64,000 nucleotides of DNA, from assembly GCF_021729035.1 (NCBI RefSeq), contig NZ_JAJSAP010000001.1:124001-188000 (forward strand), written 5' to 3'. Below are positions 54,157 through 62,817 of this stretch, piece by piece. The notes beneath the pieces are model-generated. The model was given only the letters and a program-made list of their open reading frames with translations. It was not told the origin of the DNA and did not search any database. Source of the DNA: Microbulbifer sediminum (lineage in GTDB: Bacteria; Pseudomonadota; Gammaproteobacteria; Pseudomonadales; Cellvibrionaceae). How positions within the stretch are numbered: the first letter of the stretch is position 1; the number at the start of each line of letters is the position of its first letter. The position numbers and the translations under genes were made by a program.

Positions 54157-55722
54157 CTAGACAGCCTGCAGGCCAAAGCGGGAGATTTTCTCGATCAGCT
54201 CGCGGTGCTGCGGCAGGTGTTCACACAACTGTTGCCCGAGCTGCGCGATTTCGGCAAAACGGGCGTTTGCCTGCCCCCCCGCGCCGTACCGGCCACGGAT
54301 AGTATTCAAGGAGGTGCCGTACTCCATGCCGTAAAGCACATACAGGTAGTTGGGCAGGTTGAAAATTTCCAGCTTGCTGGGAAAGTCATACCCGGTGGGC
54401 GGTTGGAACCGCCAGAGCTCCAGTTTCTCGAGCAAACTGTCGGGGATGGATGCAAGATCGCGATTATCCCTCCAGAACTCGCTGTCGTCCCTGCGGGAAA
54501 TACAGTAGTGGAGCTTGATAAACTCGATAACCCGGTCCCAGGCGTTGCGCGTGTGCCGGTTGAACTGGTCCGCAGCAATACCCATGACGTGCCGGTTGGC
54601 CGGGAAGGTATCCGCCAGCATCCGCGCCGTCGCGTCGTAGACCAGGATCCCCGTCGCCTCCAGCGGCTCGACAAAGCCCTGGGAGAGCCCGATGGCTATA
54701 CAGTTACCCTGCCAGAAGCGCTCCCGGTAACCTACCTTCATGGGAATACGGCGTACCTGCGCCGTTTCACCGGCACTACCCAGGTACTGGCGAAACACAT
54801 CCTCCGCCCTCTGGTGATCCGTATGGGCACTGGAGTAGACATATCCAGTCCCCCTGCGGTGCGGCAGGCCGATATCCCATATCCAGCCAGACTCCTGCGC
54901 TGTGGCGATGGTGTGGCTGGGTATGGGTGCACGCTCCTCGCCATAGGGCACCTGGGCCGCAAGGGCGAAATCGGCAAACAGTTGTCCAGACTTATCCGTG
55001 AAGGGGACCCGCATCGCCTGCCCGAGCAACAGGGAGGAAAACCCGGTGCAGTCGACAAAGAGGTCTGCGGAAATCTCACCGTGTTTATCGGTTTCTACCG
55101 CTGCGATATCGCCATTTTCAGCCAGCCTGGCCCGAAGTACATTGCCGGTCAGGTGCCGTACCCCCAGTTTCTCCACTGCGTGCCGGGTCAGCAGGCGGGC
55201 AAATTTGGCTGCGTCCAGATGATAGGCGTAACTGGTATATCCCTGGTACTCGGGCTGGGTAATATCCTTGGGCGCCAGTCCCCGGTCACAGACCCTGCCC
55301 TGCACCGAAACGGCATCCACATAAGGAACAGCCCCATCCTGCGCCAGCCAGTATGGCGTCAGGTCGCCAGCGTGACTGTCGGGGTAATCAAACACGTGGT
55401 GATAGTAGCGCCGGCCAGGCTGGCCCGGGGATCGCACCCAGTCGACAAACTTGATGCTCTGCTTGAAGGTGGCATCACACTCGCGGATAAACTCGCTTTC
55501 ACTGATACCGAGGTAATTCAGGCTCTGCCTGATGGCAGGCACGGTGCCCTCACCGACACCAATGGTGGGGATATTTTCGGACTCGATTAACGTGACGCGG
55601 ACACCATCGGGATTATCCGGGGAAAGCCTGCGAGCGAGGTGGCACGCCGACAACCAGCCGGCCGTGCCCCCTCCAACTACCAGCACATGTCGTATTTCAC
55701 CGGACGCGTGACTTTTGTCCAT
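54157..55722 (-). CDS. Flavin-dependent (tryptophan-type) halogenase
   Basis: 521 residues. GGGTAGW at 17-23 binds FAD. Lys87 in CDATFKQSIKF matches the catalytic Lys79 of PrnA, and Glu355 in EPLEATG the catalytic Glu. The WxWxIP motif is W280-I-W282-D-I-G, with Gly in place of Pro but LP two residues later. Family enzymes use reduced FAD, O2 and chloride or bromide to halogenate indoles and similar arenes, with a separate flavin reductase. No reductase is encoded next to it. It lies 21 bases after the sapC gene. It shares fold and motifs with the following gene but differs widely in sequence, so the pair is not a recent duplication. Confidence 0.92.
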   Translation of the reverse strand: MDKSHASGEIRHVLVVGGGTAGWLSACHLARRLSPDNPDGVRVTLIESENIPTIGVGEGTVPAIRQSLNYLGISESEFIRECDATFKQSIKFVDWVRSPGQPGRRYYHHVFDYPDSHAGDLTPYWLAQDGAVPYVDAVSVQGRVCDRGLAPKDITQPEYQGYTSYAYHLDAAKFARLLTRHAVEKLGVRHLTGNVLRARLAENGDIAAVETDKHGEISADLFVDCTGFSSLLLGQAMRVPFTDKSGQLFADFALAAQVPYGEERAPIPSHTIATAQESGWIWDIGLPHRRGTGYVYSSAHTDHQRAEDVFRQYLGSAGETAQVRRIPMKVGYRERFWQGNCIAIGLSQGFVEPLEATGILVYDATARMLADTFPANRHVMGIAADQFNRHTRNAWDRVIEFIKLHYCISRRDDSEFWRDNRDLASIPDSLLEKLELWRFQPPTGYDFPSKLEIFNLPNYLYVLYGMEYGTSLNTIRGRYGAGGQANARFAEIAQLGQQLCEHLPQHRELIEKISRFGLQAV

Positions 55723-55743
55723 GAGCTGATTCAGGCTGGCGGA

Positions 55744-56460
55744 TCAGGCGCCGGCCTGCATCTTGGCGAGCTTTGACAGCTGATGCAGTGAGCCCAGCTG
55801 GGCATAGAGTGCGGGCAAGAAGCCACGCTTACGGAAATCCGCGAAGTCCTCGTCACCCAGCTCATTGAGCTTCTTCTCGTCGACGATATACAGGCCGGAG
55901 AGATTGATTTTCTCTTCGCCCGCATTGACCGAAACGGACTGTTGGGTCAACAGCTCTTTATCGACCAGGACCTGGACAAAGGCACGGGTGATCTGGTCGC
56001 TCTCCAGGTAATGGATCAGCGACTCTTTCTTGGCCTTCAGGTATTCACTCTCTTCCCCGTTCTCCTCGAACAGAGGGTTGCCCTCTTCCTTGCTGACCAG
56101 GGAGCTGTCCTCATTGATGCCCACGACCAGCTGGTCCTCGCCCTGGCCACTCGGCGCCAGCACAAAGGGGTGATTGCGGATACTGCCAGGCACGAAGACC
56201 CCCTGCCAGCGATCACCATCCACGAACAGGTTCTCGCCGACCTTCAGGCCCAGCAGGGCAACTGACTGGAACTGGCCGGTTTCAGAGTTCTTTACAAATA
56301 CGATCGGGTACTCGGCTCCCAGCCGGGTAAACTCGTGGGCCGTGACCGGCACCATGTGACTGTTCTTGACATGGCCAAAACTACCCAGTTCACGCACCTT
56401 CAGGTCACGGTGAGCGTCGCTCTGGAGGGGAACAATCTTGGGTGACTGCTTATTAGTCAT
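55744..56460 (-). CDS. SapC family protein
   Basis: 238 residues, no signal peptide. Features typical of SapC: VPVTAHEFTRLGAEYPIVFVKN at about 38-59 (in part EFTRLGAEYPIVF), GLKVGENLFVDG, and PGSIRNHPFVLAP. The C-terminal region has a helical acidic segment. The family was named from Campylobacter S-layer-linked sequences, but proteins of this group recur between TonB receptors and tryptophan halogenases in proteobacterial carbohydrate-utilisation loci. The biochemical role is unknown. It is separated from the receptor gene by a hairpin (56525-56550). Confidence 0.88.
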   Translation of the reverse strand: MTNKQSPKIVPLQSDAHRDLKVRELGSFGHVKNSHMVPVTAHEFTRLGAEYPIVFVKNSETGQFQSVALLGLKVGENLFVDGDRWQGVFVPGSIRNHPFVLAPSGQGEDQLVVGINEDSSLVSKEEGNPLFEENGEESEYLKAKKESLIHYLESDQITRAFVQVLVDKELLTQQSVSVNAGEEKINLSGLYIVDEKKLNELGDEDFADFRKRGFLPALYAQLGSLHQLSKLAKMQAGA

Positions 56461-56524
56461 ACAACACCATCAATGTTACTTAGTTATTCTGTCGGATGAT
56501 CCGCTAGTATATTTTTCATACGAA

Positions 56525-56550
56525 AAAAGGGAAGCGTAAACTTCCCTTTT
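56525..56550 (-). terminator. Terminator/attenuator between TonB receptor and sapC genes
   Basis: AAAAGGGAAG (56525-56534) and CTTCCCTTTT (56541-56550) form a perfect 10-bp stem with a 6-base loop. On the minus strand a T-run follows, so receptor mRNA should largely end here, with some read-through into the sapC-halogenase part. Confidence 0.85.
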
Positions 56551-56580
56551 CCGTTACCACCAATACTACCAGATTCCGGA

Positions 56581-59127
56581 TCAGAACCTGGCGGAAACGC
56601 CCAGGTTCACCCGGCGAGCAGTCTCGTACTCGTACAGCGGGAAGCCCGGTGTAAAGCCGCTGCCCGGCGCCTGCTCGGCATTGTTACCCAGCTGTACAGA
56701 CTCCTCGGCCAGCAGGTTGTTGACATCCAGCTTTACATCGACATTGTCAGTCGCGTGCCAGACGGCACTCAGGTCGAGGCTGCCGAAGTCATCGTGCAGG
56801 CGGTTTCCGTAGGAACCGGACTCACGAATCATGTACTCACTGCGCCAGTTGTAGGCGATACGCGCCGAGAACATGGCATTCTCGTAGTAACCGGTCAAGT
56901 TGTAGACATTCTCGGAGCTGTCGCTCAGGAACGGGTTACCGTCGGTGAAGGTATCCTCGGCAGTCGAGGTGTCAGTCCAGGTGTAGTTCACGATGGTGCC
57001 GAAGCCATTGCCGAAATCCTGCTGGTAGCCCAGCTCGATACCCGTAATGTCAGCACTTTCGCCGTTATCCAGCTCCTGTACCATCCAGCCGAATGCCTCT
57101 TCACTGGCTGGCAGGTCGAAGGGAATCTCGCTGGCATCGGCGGCGTACTCGCTGATGGTCACGAAATTGGACACATCCTTGTAGAACACTGCACCGGACA
57201 GCAGGGAGCCATCGGCGAAGTACCATTCCACACCCAGGTCGAACTGGTTGGCGGTATAGGGCTCGAGGCCAACATTACCCACTACCCAGATCTGGTTGTT
57301 GTCGATTTCGTCGTCCGCACCCAGCACATTCGGGTTCACGTACATGTCGACGTATTGCGGGCGAGCAATCACCTTGGCGGCAGAGGTACGCAGGATGACC
57401 TCGTCTGTCAGGTCGTAGGCCAGGTTGAAGCTTGGCAGGAGCTCCGAGTAGTCCGCACCCGTCTCGGTGCGCTGCCCGTCAAGGTAATAGGTGGAGGTGG
57501 CATCGGTCGCGATATAGCGCAGACCGAAGTTGCCCCGTACCCGGTCACCGGCATAGTTTGCCATTACGTAGAAAGCGTCGTTGGTCTCGTCAATCTCGCT
57601 GTAGGAGCCAAGATCCTCGATCTTGCCCACGATGGAGGAGCGTGCCCAGGCCTTGAGCGCACCGGCGTCCAGCTTGGGGATAGAGTAACCGCCGGCTCCC
57701 GCGTCGATGGTGCCATCGAGCACTTCCGCAGTGGAAATGGACGTGTCGAAGTCCGGATCCTGCAGGAACTCGTAGCGACGACTGGTGGCATTGTGGTCGG
57801 CAGTCTTGATTCCGGTCTTGATGCTGTTGATCAGGCCCAGCTCAACATCAAACTCGACGTCCGCCTGGAAGTAAGACTCCTCATCGGTCTTCGGCGTAGC
57901 GTTGAAGTTAGCCCCGGTACCCATGGCGACAGAACCCGGGTCGTAGGAAGCCAGGTCAAAGCCATTCAGGTCCCAGCTTTGGCCACCGCCAAAGAAATCG
58001 TAAGTACCACCCGGGATCGGGGTACCACCGGAGCCATCGTCCACTACCATCTCAAAATCCGTACCGCCACTGGACGTGGTGCGGCCAGCCTGAAAGCTCA
58101 GTTCGTATGAGTCACCGGAATAAGTGGTGGACAGGTCGAACACATCAGAATTCATGGTCGCTTCACGAGGCCGGGCCTGCAGGAAGGCGACGTTCAGCGG
58201 CCCGCGGGCAGTGGTGCCATTCAGCTGGTCAGCCGGGTCAACCTCTACACCACACCAGCCACAGTTGCCCTGGGTCAGCCACAGTGCATAGTTGGTATTG
58301 TCCGCTTCCATCTGCATGTCGATGGCATTGAAAACGATATCCAGGCGCTCGGTCGGCTGGTACTGGAAAGTGGCGTTAATCGCAGAGCGGTTACGCTCCT
58401 GCTCGAATGCCACCGGGCCTGCGCCCCACTCCCAGAACGCCTCGTTGCCCTGGCGCCGCAGCTGGCGCTCCTGGGATACGGCGGATAGCAGCACACCAAA
58501 GGTCTCGGAGTCGTTTTTCCAGCTGGCCAGGCCTGAGAACTGCGGGTCGGTGGAATCGGAATCGGATTGGGAAGACGCTTCAACAGCGCCGTGCAGGGTC
58601 ATTGCATCGAGGTCCAGCGGCTTGCGGGTATTGATCACCACGGTACCACCGACGCCGCCCTCGGCCAGGTCTGCCTGGGAGCTCTTGTAGACTTCGATAT
58701 CGCCTACCAGTTCAGACGGCAGCAGCTCATAGTTGAAGCTGCGCTTGGCCGGCTCCAGCACGAACCAGCCGGTGGATGCCACGTTCTGGCCATTCAGGGT
58801 GGTCAGGGTCAGGTCGTTACCGGCACCGCGGATAGACACTGCCGCACCTTCACCGAACTGGCGCTGGATCGTCACGCCCGGGACGCGCTGCAGGGACTCG
58901 GCAACGTTCTTGTCCGGGAACTTGCCGATATCCTCTGCAGAGATCGCGTCCACGATGGCATTGGAATCGCGCTTGGTACTGAGTGCATCCTGCAGAGAAC
59001 CGCGAATACCAGTCACGGTTATCTCTTCAAGGGACTGGCCAGATTGGGCAACGGCGAGCGGTGACATCAAGCCACCACTGAGCACGGCCGCACTAATGGA
59101 AAGTGCAAGTTGATTGCGCTTTAGCAT
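56581..59127 (-). CDS. TonB-dependent outer-membrane receptor (carbohydrate-locus type)
   Basis: 848 residues. A signal peptide (about 1-27, cleaved after AVA) is followed by the TonB-box-like LEEITVTG. The plug domain has the motif IRGSLQDALSTKRDS, then DAISAEDIGKFPDKNVAESL (in part EDIGKFPDKN) and VAESLQRVPGVTIQR. This run is characteristic of TonB receptors in sugar-uptake loci of Caulobacter, Xanthomonas and marine gammaproteobacteria. A beta-barrel ending in terminal Phe completes the protein. It should import a large or scarce ligand with energy from TonB. AAGGAAGGGG precedes the ATG. Two LacI-type palindromes lie 68-107 bases upstream. Confidence 0.94.
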   Translation of the reverse strand: MLKRNQLALSISAAVLSGGLMSPLAVAQSGQSLEEITVTGIRGSLQDALSTKRDSNAIVDAISAEDIGKFPDKNVAESLQRVPGVTIQRQFGEGAAVSIRGAGNDLTLTTLNGQNVASTGWFVLEPAKRSFNYELLPSELVGDIEVYKSSQADLAEGGVGGTVVINTRKPLDLDAMTLHGAVEASSQSDSDSTDPQFSGLASWKNDSETFGVLLSAVSQERQLRRQGNEAFWEWGAGPVAFEQERNRSAINATFQYQPTERLDIVFNAIDMQMEADNTNYALWLTQGNCGWCGVEVDPADQLNGTTARGPLNVAFLQARPREATMNSDVFDLSTTYSGDSYELSFQAGRTTSSGGTDFEMVVDDGSGGTPIPGGTYDFFGGGQSWDLNGFDLASYDPGSVAMGTGANFNATPKTDEESYFQADVEFDVELGLINSIKTGIKTADHNATSRRYEFLQDPDFDTSISTAEVLDGTIDAGAGGYSIPKLDAGALKAWARSSIVGKIEDLGSYSEIDETNDAFYVMANYAGDRVRGNFGLRYIATDATSTYYLDGQRTETGADYSELLPSFNLAYDLTDEVILRTSAAKVIARPQYVDMYVNPNVLGADDEIDNNQIWVVGNVGLEPYTANQFDLGVEWYFADGSLLSGAVFYKDVSNFVTISEYAADASEIPFDLPASEEAFGWMVQELDNGESADITGIELGYQQDFGNGFGTIVNYTWTDTSTAEDTFTDGNPFLSDSSENVYNLTGYYENAMFSARIAYNWRSEYMIRESGSYGNRLHDDFGSLDLSAVWHATDNVDVKLDVNNLLAEESVQLGNNAEQAPGSGFTPGFPLYEYETARRVNLGVSARF

Positions 59128-59194
59128 CGAATTTCCCCTTCCTTTTTATTGATATGAAGGCTGGTTAATAATTTTTTCACCTTGTACCGCCTAA

Positions 59195-59210
59195 ATGATA
59201 GCGCTGTCAT
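59195..59210. promoter_or_regulatory. LacI-type operator 1 upstream of the TonB receptor
   Basis: ATGATAGCGCTGTCAT, a near-perfect 16-base palindrome with central CG, the form bound by LacI-family sugar repressors (TGnnAnCGnTnnCA). It lies 68 bases before the receptor start. TATCAT inside it could act as a -10 on the minus strand. Confidence 0.75.
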
Positions 59211-59218
59211 TCCGTTTT

Positions 59219-59234
59219 ATGATAGCGCTGTCAT
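59219..59234. promoter_or_regulatory. LacI-type operator 2 upstream of the TonB receptor
   Basis: An exact second copy of ATGATAGCGCTGTCAT, 24 bases centre-to-centre from the first. The identical sequence at two sites argues for specific selection rather than chance. No lacI-type regulator gene is in the window. Confidence 0.75.
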
Positions 59235-59521
59235 CTGCAGTTATCGAAGATACACACAAAGAAATTAAAAAGCTACTGCTTCGCGGGTAAAACAGCGGTC
59301 AATTCCGGCCAATCCGGGCAAGAAACCGCCCAAATAACGTACATCCCGAATAAAAATTCTTGTTGCCTCAGTCACTTACAAACAGGGAAAAGCGGCAGGC
59401 AAAACTGATGCAGGTAAACCCGGAGGGAGGTAAAACGGCAGGTTTTTCGTCGAAAACATTGAATAGCAGGGCCAAACGGGCGCAAATCCTTTTGCACCCG
59501 GCCGGGAAGAGCGATCAAGAA
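59235..59521. other. Intergenic region between the TonB receptor promoter and pyk
   Basis: 287 bases without a believable gene. GGGCGCAAA (59478-59486) and TTTGCACCC (59491-59499) form a 9-bp stem (one G-U wobble in the minus-strand RNA) 22 bases after the pyk stop, without a T-run. It may help end the pyk transcript. The rest is AT-richer than its surroundings and probably upstream promoter DNA for the receptor gene. Confidence 0.4.
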
Positions 59522-60958
59522 TTACTCAATCTCTTTGATCCGCATGGAGCTGGTGTGGCCACCCACGTTCAGGCGCTCGCCCTGGGTAATCAGGATACGC
59601 TGGCCCTTCTGCAGGTCGATCCGGGAGTTCAGCACCTCGATAATCGATTCGGTCAGGTGGCCCAGCGGCACCGGCGCCGGGTCGAATTCGGCCGGCTCCA
59701 CTCCTCGCAACAGGACCAGCTGTCGTGCCACCCGCGGGTGACGGGTCAGGGCGTAGATCGGCAGCCGGGTCGTGGCCCGCGACATCAGACGCGGCGTGCG
59801 GCCTGATTCAGTCAGGGCCGCGATAGCGCACAGGTTCTCCACTCGTGCCGCCGCGTCGATAGCAGCCTGTGCAATCACGGTGTCGATACGATCAGATGCC
59901 CCTCGCTCAACCACCGGGCGCGGCACGCTACCCAGGTATTGCTCGGCCCCCACGATCACCTCTCCCATGGATTCCACTGCCGCCACCGGATAATCACCCG
60001 CCGCAGTCTCGGCGGACAGCATGACTGCGTCCGTACCATCCAGCACTGCATTGGCCACATCCATGACCTCGGCACGCGTGGGCGTGGGACTGGTAATCAT
60101 GGACTCCATCATCTGGGTGGCGGTAATAACACCGCGGTTAAGGGCATTGGCACGGTTGATCAGTTTTTTCTGCACACCGATCAGTGCCGGGTCCCCGATC
60201 TCCACACCCAGGTCACCACGGGCCACCATGATCGCATCGGCGGCCAGGATCAGGCTGTCCATGGTTTCGTCGTCCGCAACTGCTTCAGCCCGCTCCACCT
60301 TGGCGACAATTGCCGCCTGGCTCCCGGCCTCCTCCATGGCGGCACGCGCAGTTTCCAGATCCGCCGCGCAACGGGGGAAACTGACCGCGAGAAAATCCAC
60401 GTCCAGTTCTGCCGCCAGCTTGATATCACGATAGTCTTTTTCCGTGAGTGCCGGTGCGGACAGGCCACCGCCCAGCAGGTTGATACCCTTGTTATTGGAG
60501 AGCTTGCCGCCCTGCAGGACACGACAGAACAGCTTGGTGGGTGTTGTCCCGGTTACCTCCAGGCGGATCTTGCCGTCATCCAGTAACAGCACATTGCCTG
60601 CCTGGCAGTCCTCGATCAATGAGGGGAAGTCGACACCAACGCGATATTCATCCCCGCCCTCGGGCGGACAGTCCGCATCGAGGGTGAACTCGGCATCATT
60701 CTCCAGCCAGACACTGCCCGACGCGAAGCGCGCAATGCGGATTTTCGGCCCCTGCAGGTCTCCCAGAACCGCCACCAGGCGGTTCTGGGCGGCCGCGGCA
60801 CTGCGTACCTCATCGACGCGACGCCGATGGTCGTCGGCACTGCCGTGGGAGAAATTAAGGCGCACCACATTGACGCCAGCACGGATCATCTCCTCGATTA
60901 CATGAGGCTTGTCTGTGCCGGGACCGAGCGTGGCAACGATTTTTGTGTGTCGGATCAT
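59522..60958 (-). CDS. pyk: Pyruvate kinase
   Basis: 478 residues from the ATG at 60958 (MIRHTKIVATLGPGTDKPH). It converts PEP and ADP to pyruvate and ATP. Features: NVVRLNFSHG at about 29-38, the metal-binding KVERAEAV, MVARGDLGVEIG, and the catalytic ITATQMMESMI with the Thr acid. The length and the C-terminal allosteric domain match PykA-type enzymes. A TTG at 60979 would add seven residues. It is the last gene of the zwf-pgl-eda-gap-pyk series. Confidence 0.96.
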   Translation of the reverse strand: MIRHTKIVATLGPGTDKPHVIEEMIRAGVNVVRLNFSHGSADDHRRRVDEVRSAAAAQNRLVAVLGDLQGPKIRIARFASGSVWLENDAEFTLDADCPPEGGDEYRVGVDFPSLIEDCQAGNVLLLDDGKIRLEVTGTTPTKLFCRVLQGGKLSNNKGINLLGGGLSAPALTEKDYRDIKLAAELDVDFLAVSFPRCAADLETARAAMEEAGSQAAIVAKVERAEAVADDETMDSLILAADAIMVARGDLGVEIGDPALIGVQKKLINRANALNRGVITATQMMESMITSPTPTRAEVMDVANAVLDGTDAVMLSAETAAGDYPVAAVESMGEVIVGAEQYLGSVPRPVVERGASDRIDTVIAQAAIDAAARVENLCAIAALTESGRTPRLMSRATTRLPIYALTRHPRVARQLVLLRGVEPAEFDPAPVPLGHLTESIIEVLNSRIDLQKGQRILITQGERLNVGGHTSSMRIKEIE

Positions 60959-61025
60959 ATAGAGACTGTCGTTTTCCAAAGACTGTAGTTACCGCTACGC
61001 GGACTTGTTACTGCTGCTGCCGGCC

Positions 61026-62060
61026 TCAGGCTGTCTCTGCAGCGGCCTGCCTGAGCTTGAGTGCCTCGGCCATGGCGAGACTGGTATCCAGCATGCGATG
61101 CGAGAATCCCCACTCGTTGTCGTACCAGGCCATCACTTTCACCAGGTTGCCGCTCACCCGGGTATGGTTGGCGTCGAAATGGCTGGAAGCAGTAGTGTGA
61201 TTGAAATCAATTGAAACCAGGGGTTGGTCGCAATAAGTCAGCACGCCGCCGCTCGCCTCCGCAGCCTGCTGCATGATCTGGTTGACCTCCTCGGCGGTGG
61301 TGTCACGGCCGGCGATGAACTGGCAGTCCACCAGGGATACATTGCTAACCGGGACCCGGACAGCCATACCATCGAGACGACCTTTCAACTCCGGCAGCAC
61401 CAGGCCCACCGCTGCAGCAGCACCGGTCTTGGTCGGAATCATATTGTCCGCCGCGGCACGGGCGCGATAGATATCCGCGTGCACCGCATCCTGCGTGTTC
61501 TGGTCATTGGTATAAGCATGCACCGTAGTCATGAAGCCGCGCTCGATACCCAGCTCGCGATGCAACGCCTTGGCCACCGGGGCCAGGCAATTGGTGGTGC
61601 AGGAGGCATTGGAAACTACCGTGTGCTCGGCGGTGAGCTTGTCGTCATTTACGCCGTAAACCACAGTGAGGTCTGCATCCTTCGAAGGAGCGGAAATCAA
61701 TACCGCCTTGGCACCTGCGGCAATATGCGCAGAAGCCGCTTCCTTGCCAGTAAAACGACCGGTGCACTCGAGCACCAGGTCGACGCCGAGGTCCTTCCAG
61801 GGAAGCTGGGCCGGATCCCGCTCCTGACACACCTGGATGCGGTCCCCACCGATCAGCAGTGCATCACCCTCAACACTGACTGGCGTGTTGAAACGCCCGT
61901 GAATGGTGTCGAAGCGAGTCAGGTGCGCATTGGATTCCACCGGAGCCAGGTCATTGATGGCCACCAGCTGCAGCCTGTCGTTGTAACCCGATTCGTAGAT
62001 CGCACGGGTAACGTTGCGCCCGATGCGGCCATAGCCATTGATCGCAATTCTGATTTTCAT
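61026..62060 (-). CDS. gap: Glyceraldehyde-3-phosphate dehydrogenase, type I
   Basis: 344 residues from the ATG at 62060. NAD(P)-binding [10 protein letters not shown] is at 7-16, the catalytic Cys154 lies in SNASCTTNC, and substrate-binding [11 protein letters not shown] and [14 protein letters not shown] follow. Asp37 after the second beta strand (AINDLAP) suggests NAD preference. The N-terminal half has some resemblance to erythrose-4-phosphate dehydrogenase, but the substrate loops are those of GAPDH. It sits between eda and pyk, consistent with processing the glyceraldehyde-3-phosphate made by KDPG aldolase. An in-frame upstream extension overlaps eda and is unlikely. Confidence 0.95.
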   Translation of the reverse strand: MKIRIAINGYGRIGRNVTRAIYESGYNDRLQLVAINDLAPVESNAHLTRFDTIHGRFNTPVSVEGDALLIGGDRIQVCQERDPAQLPWKDLGVDLVLECTGRFTGKEAASAHIAAGAKAVLISAPSKDADLTVVYGVNDDKLTAEHTVVSNASCTTNCLAPVAKALHRELGIERGFMTTVHAYTNDQNTQDAVHADIYRARAAADNMIPTKTGAAAAVGLVLPELKGRLDGMAVRVPVSNVSLVDCQFIAGRDTTAEEVNQIMQQAAEASGGVLTYCDQPLVSIDFNHTTASSHFDANHTRVSGNLVKVMAWYDNEWGFSHRMLDTSLAMAEALKLRQAAAETA

Positions 62061-62102
62061 ATCCCAAGCCTCGATTATTGAATTTGTTCCTGCGTATCTC
62101 AC

Positions 62103-62125
62103 GGCGGGCTGTCTCGAGTCCCGCC
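62103..62125. other. Hairpin between eda and gap
   Basis: GGCGGG (62103-62108) and CCCGCC (62120-62125) form a 6-bp GC stem with an 11-base loop. There is no T-run. It may protect or separate mRNA segments, giving gap and pyk different expression from eda. Confidence 0.4.
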
Positions 62126-62136
62126 AGCATAATTTG

Positions 62137-62766
62137 TCAGTTGGCCAGCGTCGCAGCCTCACGGGCAAGCCGTGTCACCTCACTCCAGTTCTTGTCTTTC
62201 ACCAGCGTCGGTGAGGCCATCCAGGAACCACCGATACAGACCACATTGGCCAGAGCAAGGTAATCCGCCGCATTTGCCGGACCGATGCCACCGGTTGGGC
62301 AGAACTGTACCTGGGGAACTGGTCCACCGATGGATTTCAACATCGGCACGCCGCCGGCGGCCTGGGCCGGGAAAAACTTCTGGTAGCGATAGCCGCGCTC
62401 ATAGAGACGCATTACCTCAGACGGACTGGCCGCCCCGGGCAACAGGGGTACCGCGTAATCCTCGGCTGCATCCAGCAATTTCTCAGTGGCACCCGGGCTC
62501 ACCATAAATGTCGCACCGGCATTCACAGAGCGGCGCAGGTCGTCCGCGTTCAGGACAGTGCCCGTGCCCACATGTGCGTCTGGCAAGTGCCTGGCGATTT
62601 CCTCTACAGCCGCCAGCGCGGCCTCTGTGCGCAGGGTCACCTCCAGCACATTCAACCCTCCCTCGACCAGGGCCTGGGCCAGTGGCAATGCCTCTTTCGC
62701 GTCGTCGATTACCAGTACCGGCACTACTCCAGCCTGCGCCAGCACCTCTCCTAACTTGTTCTGCAT
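62137..62766 (-). CDS. eda: KDPG/KHG aldolase
   Basis: 209 residues from the ATG at 62766. It cleaves 2-keto-3-deoxy-6-phosphogluconate to pyruvate and glyceraldehyde-3-phosphate, the final Entner-Doudoroff step. The Schiff-base Lys130 is in RYQKFFPA and the catalytic Glu42 in LEVTLRT. GTGTVLN, FMVSPG and FCPTGGIG complete the phosphate-binding TIM barrel. edd is not in the window. The upstream neighbour on the strand is pgl, 51 bases away. Confidence 0.97.
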   Translation of the reverse strand: MQNKLGEVLAQAGVVPVLVIDDAKEALPLAQALVEGGLNVLEVTLRTEAALAAVEEIARHLPDAHVGTGTVLNADDLRRSVNAGATFMVSPGATEKLLDAAEDYAVPLLPGAASPSEVMRLYERGYRYQKFFPAQAAGGVPMLKSIGGPVPQVQFCPTGGIGPANAADYLALANVVCIGGSWMASPTLVKDKNWSEVTRLAREAATLAN

Positions 62767-62817
62767 CAATCAATCCCAGTTATTTTGTGTATCTCAGGTG
62801 GCAGGATTTTCTGCCGG

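Noticed and set aside
60984..60999. TGTAG-N6-CTACG palindrome between gap and pyk as a HexR site
   Set aside because: HexR half-sites are normally spaced to give a 15-base motif. Here the spacing is one base longer and the last base differs, so the match is not good enough to annotate.
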